64,000 nucleotides of DNA. Source: Flavobacterium sp. MC2016-06. GTDB lineage: Bacteria; Bacteroidota; Bacteroidia; Flavobacteriales; Flavobacteriaceae. Below, piece by piece: positions 62,244-64,000 of the stretch. A program made the position numbers and the translations under genes. The stretch covers positions 1 through 64,000 of the forward strand of contig NZ_WMID02000002.1 in assembly GCF_009711165.2 (NCBI RefSeq). Direction: 5' to 3'. The notes under the pieces are model-generated. The model saw nothing but the letters and a program-made list of their open reading frames with translations. It was not told the origin of the DNA and searched no databases. Every line of letters begins with the position of its first letter. Position 1 is the stretch's first letter.

Positions 62244-64000
62244 ATGAAAACAATTTACAAAAAGTTGTTATTTTTATTCCTACTGTTGCCGTTTACAGTA
62301 CTCGCTCAAAGTACTTTAAATGGAACTGTTGTCGATAAAGCGACAGGACAACCAATTCCAGGGGTAAATATTAATGTACAAGGCTCTACAGGAGGTGCTT
62401 CTACAGATTTTGACGGTAAATTTCAGCTATCTAATTTAAAAAATGGAGACAAAATTACGGTTTCATTTATTGGATACAAAGCGTCAACGATCAATTATAG
62501 CGGTCAGAAAACTTTAGCCGTTTCATTGGAGGAAGATACCAATCAACTTAAAGAAGTTGTAGTACAAGTAGGTTACGGAACTGTTAAGAAAAAAGACGCA
62601 ACAGGAGCTGTAACAGTATTGTCTGCAAAAGATTTTAATAAAGGCCCAGTTACTTCTGCAGATCAAATGATTCAGGGTAGAGTTGCAGGTTTACAGATTA
62701 TCAATGGAGGTGGTTCTCCAGGAGCAGATCCTGTAGTAAGAATCAGAAGCGGATCTTCTCTTAGTGCAAGTAACGATCCTTTGTATGTAATTGATGGTGT
62801 TCCGGTTGCTGCTGGAGGTGTTGAAGGTGGTAGAAATCCATTATCAACAATTAACCAAAATGATATTGAGTCTATCTCAGTTTTAAAAGATGCCTCTGCA
62901 ACTGCTATTTACGGTTCTAGAGCTTCGAATGGTGTAATTATTATTACGACTAAAAAAGGAAAAGCTGGTGATATAAAAATCAGCTATAACGGAAACTTTC
63001 AAGTTTCTGAAGTAACACAACAAGTTGATGCTTTGTCAAGCGGTCAATTTAGAGATTTTGTAAATGCTAATGGAACTGCTGCTCAAAAAGCGGCAATGGG
63101 TACTGCTAATACAAATTGGCAGGATGAGATCTATAGAACTGCTATGGGTACAGATCAAAACATCTCTGCTAGTGGCGGAGCTGACAATGTTGCCTATAGA
63201 GCTTCTGTTGGATATACTAATTTAAATGGAGTTTTATTAAGAGATAATTTCGCAAGAACTACAATGGCAGTTTCGCTTACTGGAGACTTTTTTGATAAAC
63301 ATTTAAAAATTCAGGTCAACAATAATACCTCTATAATAAAAAGTAATTACAGTACTACAGGTGCTGTAGGAGCTGCTGTTGGTTTTGATCCGACTCAATC
63401 GGTAAAAAATGCTGATGGAACTTATTTCCAATGGTTGACAACTCCAACAGAATTTAATCAATTGGCAGGAAAAAACCCTTTGTCAATGATTAATCAACAA
63501 GATAATTTAGGTACCTTTAATAGAAGTATTGGAAATATCCAATTGGATTATAAAATGCATTTTCTACCAGAATTAAAAGCTGTAGCAAATTTTGGTTATG
63601 ACCAAATGAGCGGTAGAGGATATGGTGGAACTAATGGAGATTACTTAAATGGTCTTCCAGGTTCAGGTTACAATAACTCTTATGAGAATATTGAGAACAG
63701 AAACAACAAGTTGATGGACTTGTATTTGAACTACAACAAAAAGATTGATGCTATCGATACGCAGATTGATGTAACTGGTGGTTATACGTATCAAGATTTT
63801 AGAGAAGAAAAAAATAAATCAAATTACAATTTTGAGAACGACAAAACAACTGTAGAGTTGTTTACACCTACTCATATTAATTTACAATCATTTTTTGGAA
63901 GAGCAAACTTTACAGTTGCTGACAAATATTTAATGACTGTATCTATCAGACGTGATGGTACTTCTAGATTTACAGAAGAAAATCGCTGGTCAAATTTCCC
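62244..64000 (+). CDS. SusC/RagA-family TonB-linked outer membrane protein (partial)
   Basis: The gene is open to the window end, giving at least 585 residues; the family is usually about 1000. The signal peptide is MKTIYKKLLFLFLLLPFTVL with AQS at cleavage. A carboxypeptidase-like domain follows (about 23-100, TLNGTVVDKATGQPIPGVNI), then the SusC plug with GYGTVKKKDATGAV, QMIQGRVAGLQI, RIRSGSSLSASNDPLYVIDG and ISVLKDASATAIYGSRASNG (about 212-231), then the barrel. It imports maltodextrins across the outer membrane, usually with a SusD lipoprotein encoded next. Confidence 0.95.
   Translation, partial: MKTIYKKLLFLFLLLPFTVLAQSTLNGTVVDKATGQPIPGVNINVQGSTGGASTDFDGKFQLSNLKNGDKITVSFIGYKASTINYSGQKTLAVSLEEDTNQLKEVVVQVGYGTVKKKDATGAVTVLSAKDFNKGPVTSADQMIQGRVAGLQIINGGGSPGADPVVRIRSGSSLSASNDPLYVIDGVPVAAGGVEGGRNPLSTINQNDIESISVLKDASATAIYGSRASNGVIIITTKKGKAGDIKISYNGNFQVSEVTQQVDALSSGQFRDFVNANGTAAQKAAMGTANTNWQDEIYRTAMGTDQNISASGGADNVAYRASVGYTNLNGVLLRDNFARTTMAVSLTGDFFDKHLKIQVNNNTSIIKSNYSTTGAVGAAVGFDPTQSVKNADGTYFQWLTTPTEFNQLAGKNPLSMINQQDNLGTFNRSIGNIQLDYKMHFLPELKAVANFGYDQMSGRGYGGTNGDYLNGLPGSGYNNSYENIENRNNKLMDLYLNYNKKIDAIDTQIDVTGGYTYQDFREEKNKSNYNFENDKTTVELFTPTHINLQSFFGRANFTVADKYLMTVSIRRDGTSRFTEENRWSNF

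Overview
The window reads as chromosomal DNA of a Flavobacterium-like member of the Bacteroidota. The evidence is low GC, almost no Shine-Dalgarno sequences, repeated promoters of the TTG-N17-23-TAnnTTTG type, many SPII lipoproteins, a SusC-type receptor, a DUF4407 protein, and intergenic regions full of short palindromic repeat families. No prophage, insertion sequence, CRISPR array, rRNA or plasmid function was found.

Layout. 1-860: two tRNA-Asp genes, a collapsed tRNA-Asp remnant between them, and their terminators. 0.86-6.0 kb: an AraC regulator followed by a three-gene tripartite efflux operon (TolC, HlyD/EmrA, 14-TM MFS). 6.3-10.4 kb: a HAD phosphatase, then an accessory stretch of small unknown genes around an XRE repressor with a clear palindromic operator, then tRNA-Leu. 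10.7-16.1 kb: an M20 dipeptidase, a lipoprotein/BlaI/BlaR1-like operon with two BlaI-type boxes, and a saccharopine-dehydrogenase-like enzyme. 16.2-24.0 kb: DUF423, pckA, a TonB receptor plus beta-propeller phytase operon, and a DUF4407 protein. 24.1-32.8 kb: a long minus-strand run (PH/SHOCT, MmcQ, DUF4421, DUF4260, GNAT, cyclase, 2-hydroxyacid dehydrogenase, hemW, ruvC, WG-repeat lipoprotein). 32.9-38.5 kb: flippase-like protein plus GT2, small secreted proteins, DUF456, DUF937 and a pseudouridine synthase. 38.8-42.6 kb: an isoprenoid operon (mevalonate diphosphate decarboxylase, mevalonate kinase, DUF502, UbiA prenyltransferase). 42.8-48.3 kb: TspO, a TPR protein, HAD, HI0933 flavoprotein and GDPD. 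48.5-64.0 kb: a maltose/starch utilisation locus.

The sugar locus hangs together as follows. A LacI regulator sits divergent from a susC gene that runs off the window end. On the other strand MFS transporter, beta-phosphoglucomutase, GH65 phosphorylase and GH97 alpha-glucosidase form one operon that ends in a strong terminator. Two GH13 enzymes lie beyond, separated from it by two unrelated genes. Inferred flow: maltodextrins enter by SusC, GH13 and GH97 cut them, the MFS protein imports maltose, GH65 gives glucose plus beta-glucose-1-phosphate, and PgmB makes glucose-6-phosphate.

The most unusual signals are repeat-driven. A 24-bp duplication gives the WG-repeat lipoprotein gene and ruvC identical first codons, as if the WG gene had been inserted at the ruvC start. 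Two dispersed repeat families also occur in frame inside coding genes (the GT2 and cyclase genes). Nested palindrome-in-palindrome elements occur at two neighbouring gaps, and a 195-bp element has 38-bp terminal inverted repeats. A 41-codon remnant of an HI0933-type flavoprotein lies near its intact relative. I did not find a convincing wholly new multigene system; the XRE island at 7.4-10.4 kb is the best candidate for one.
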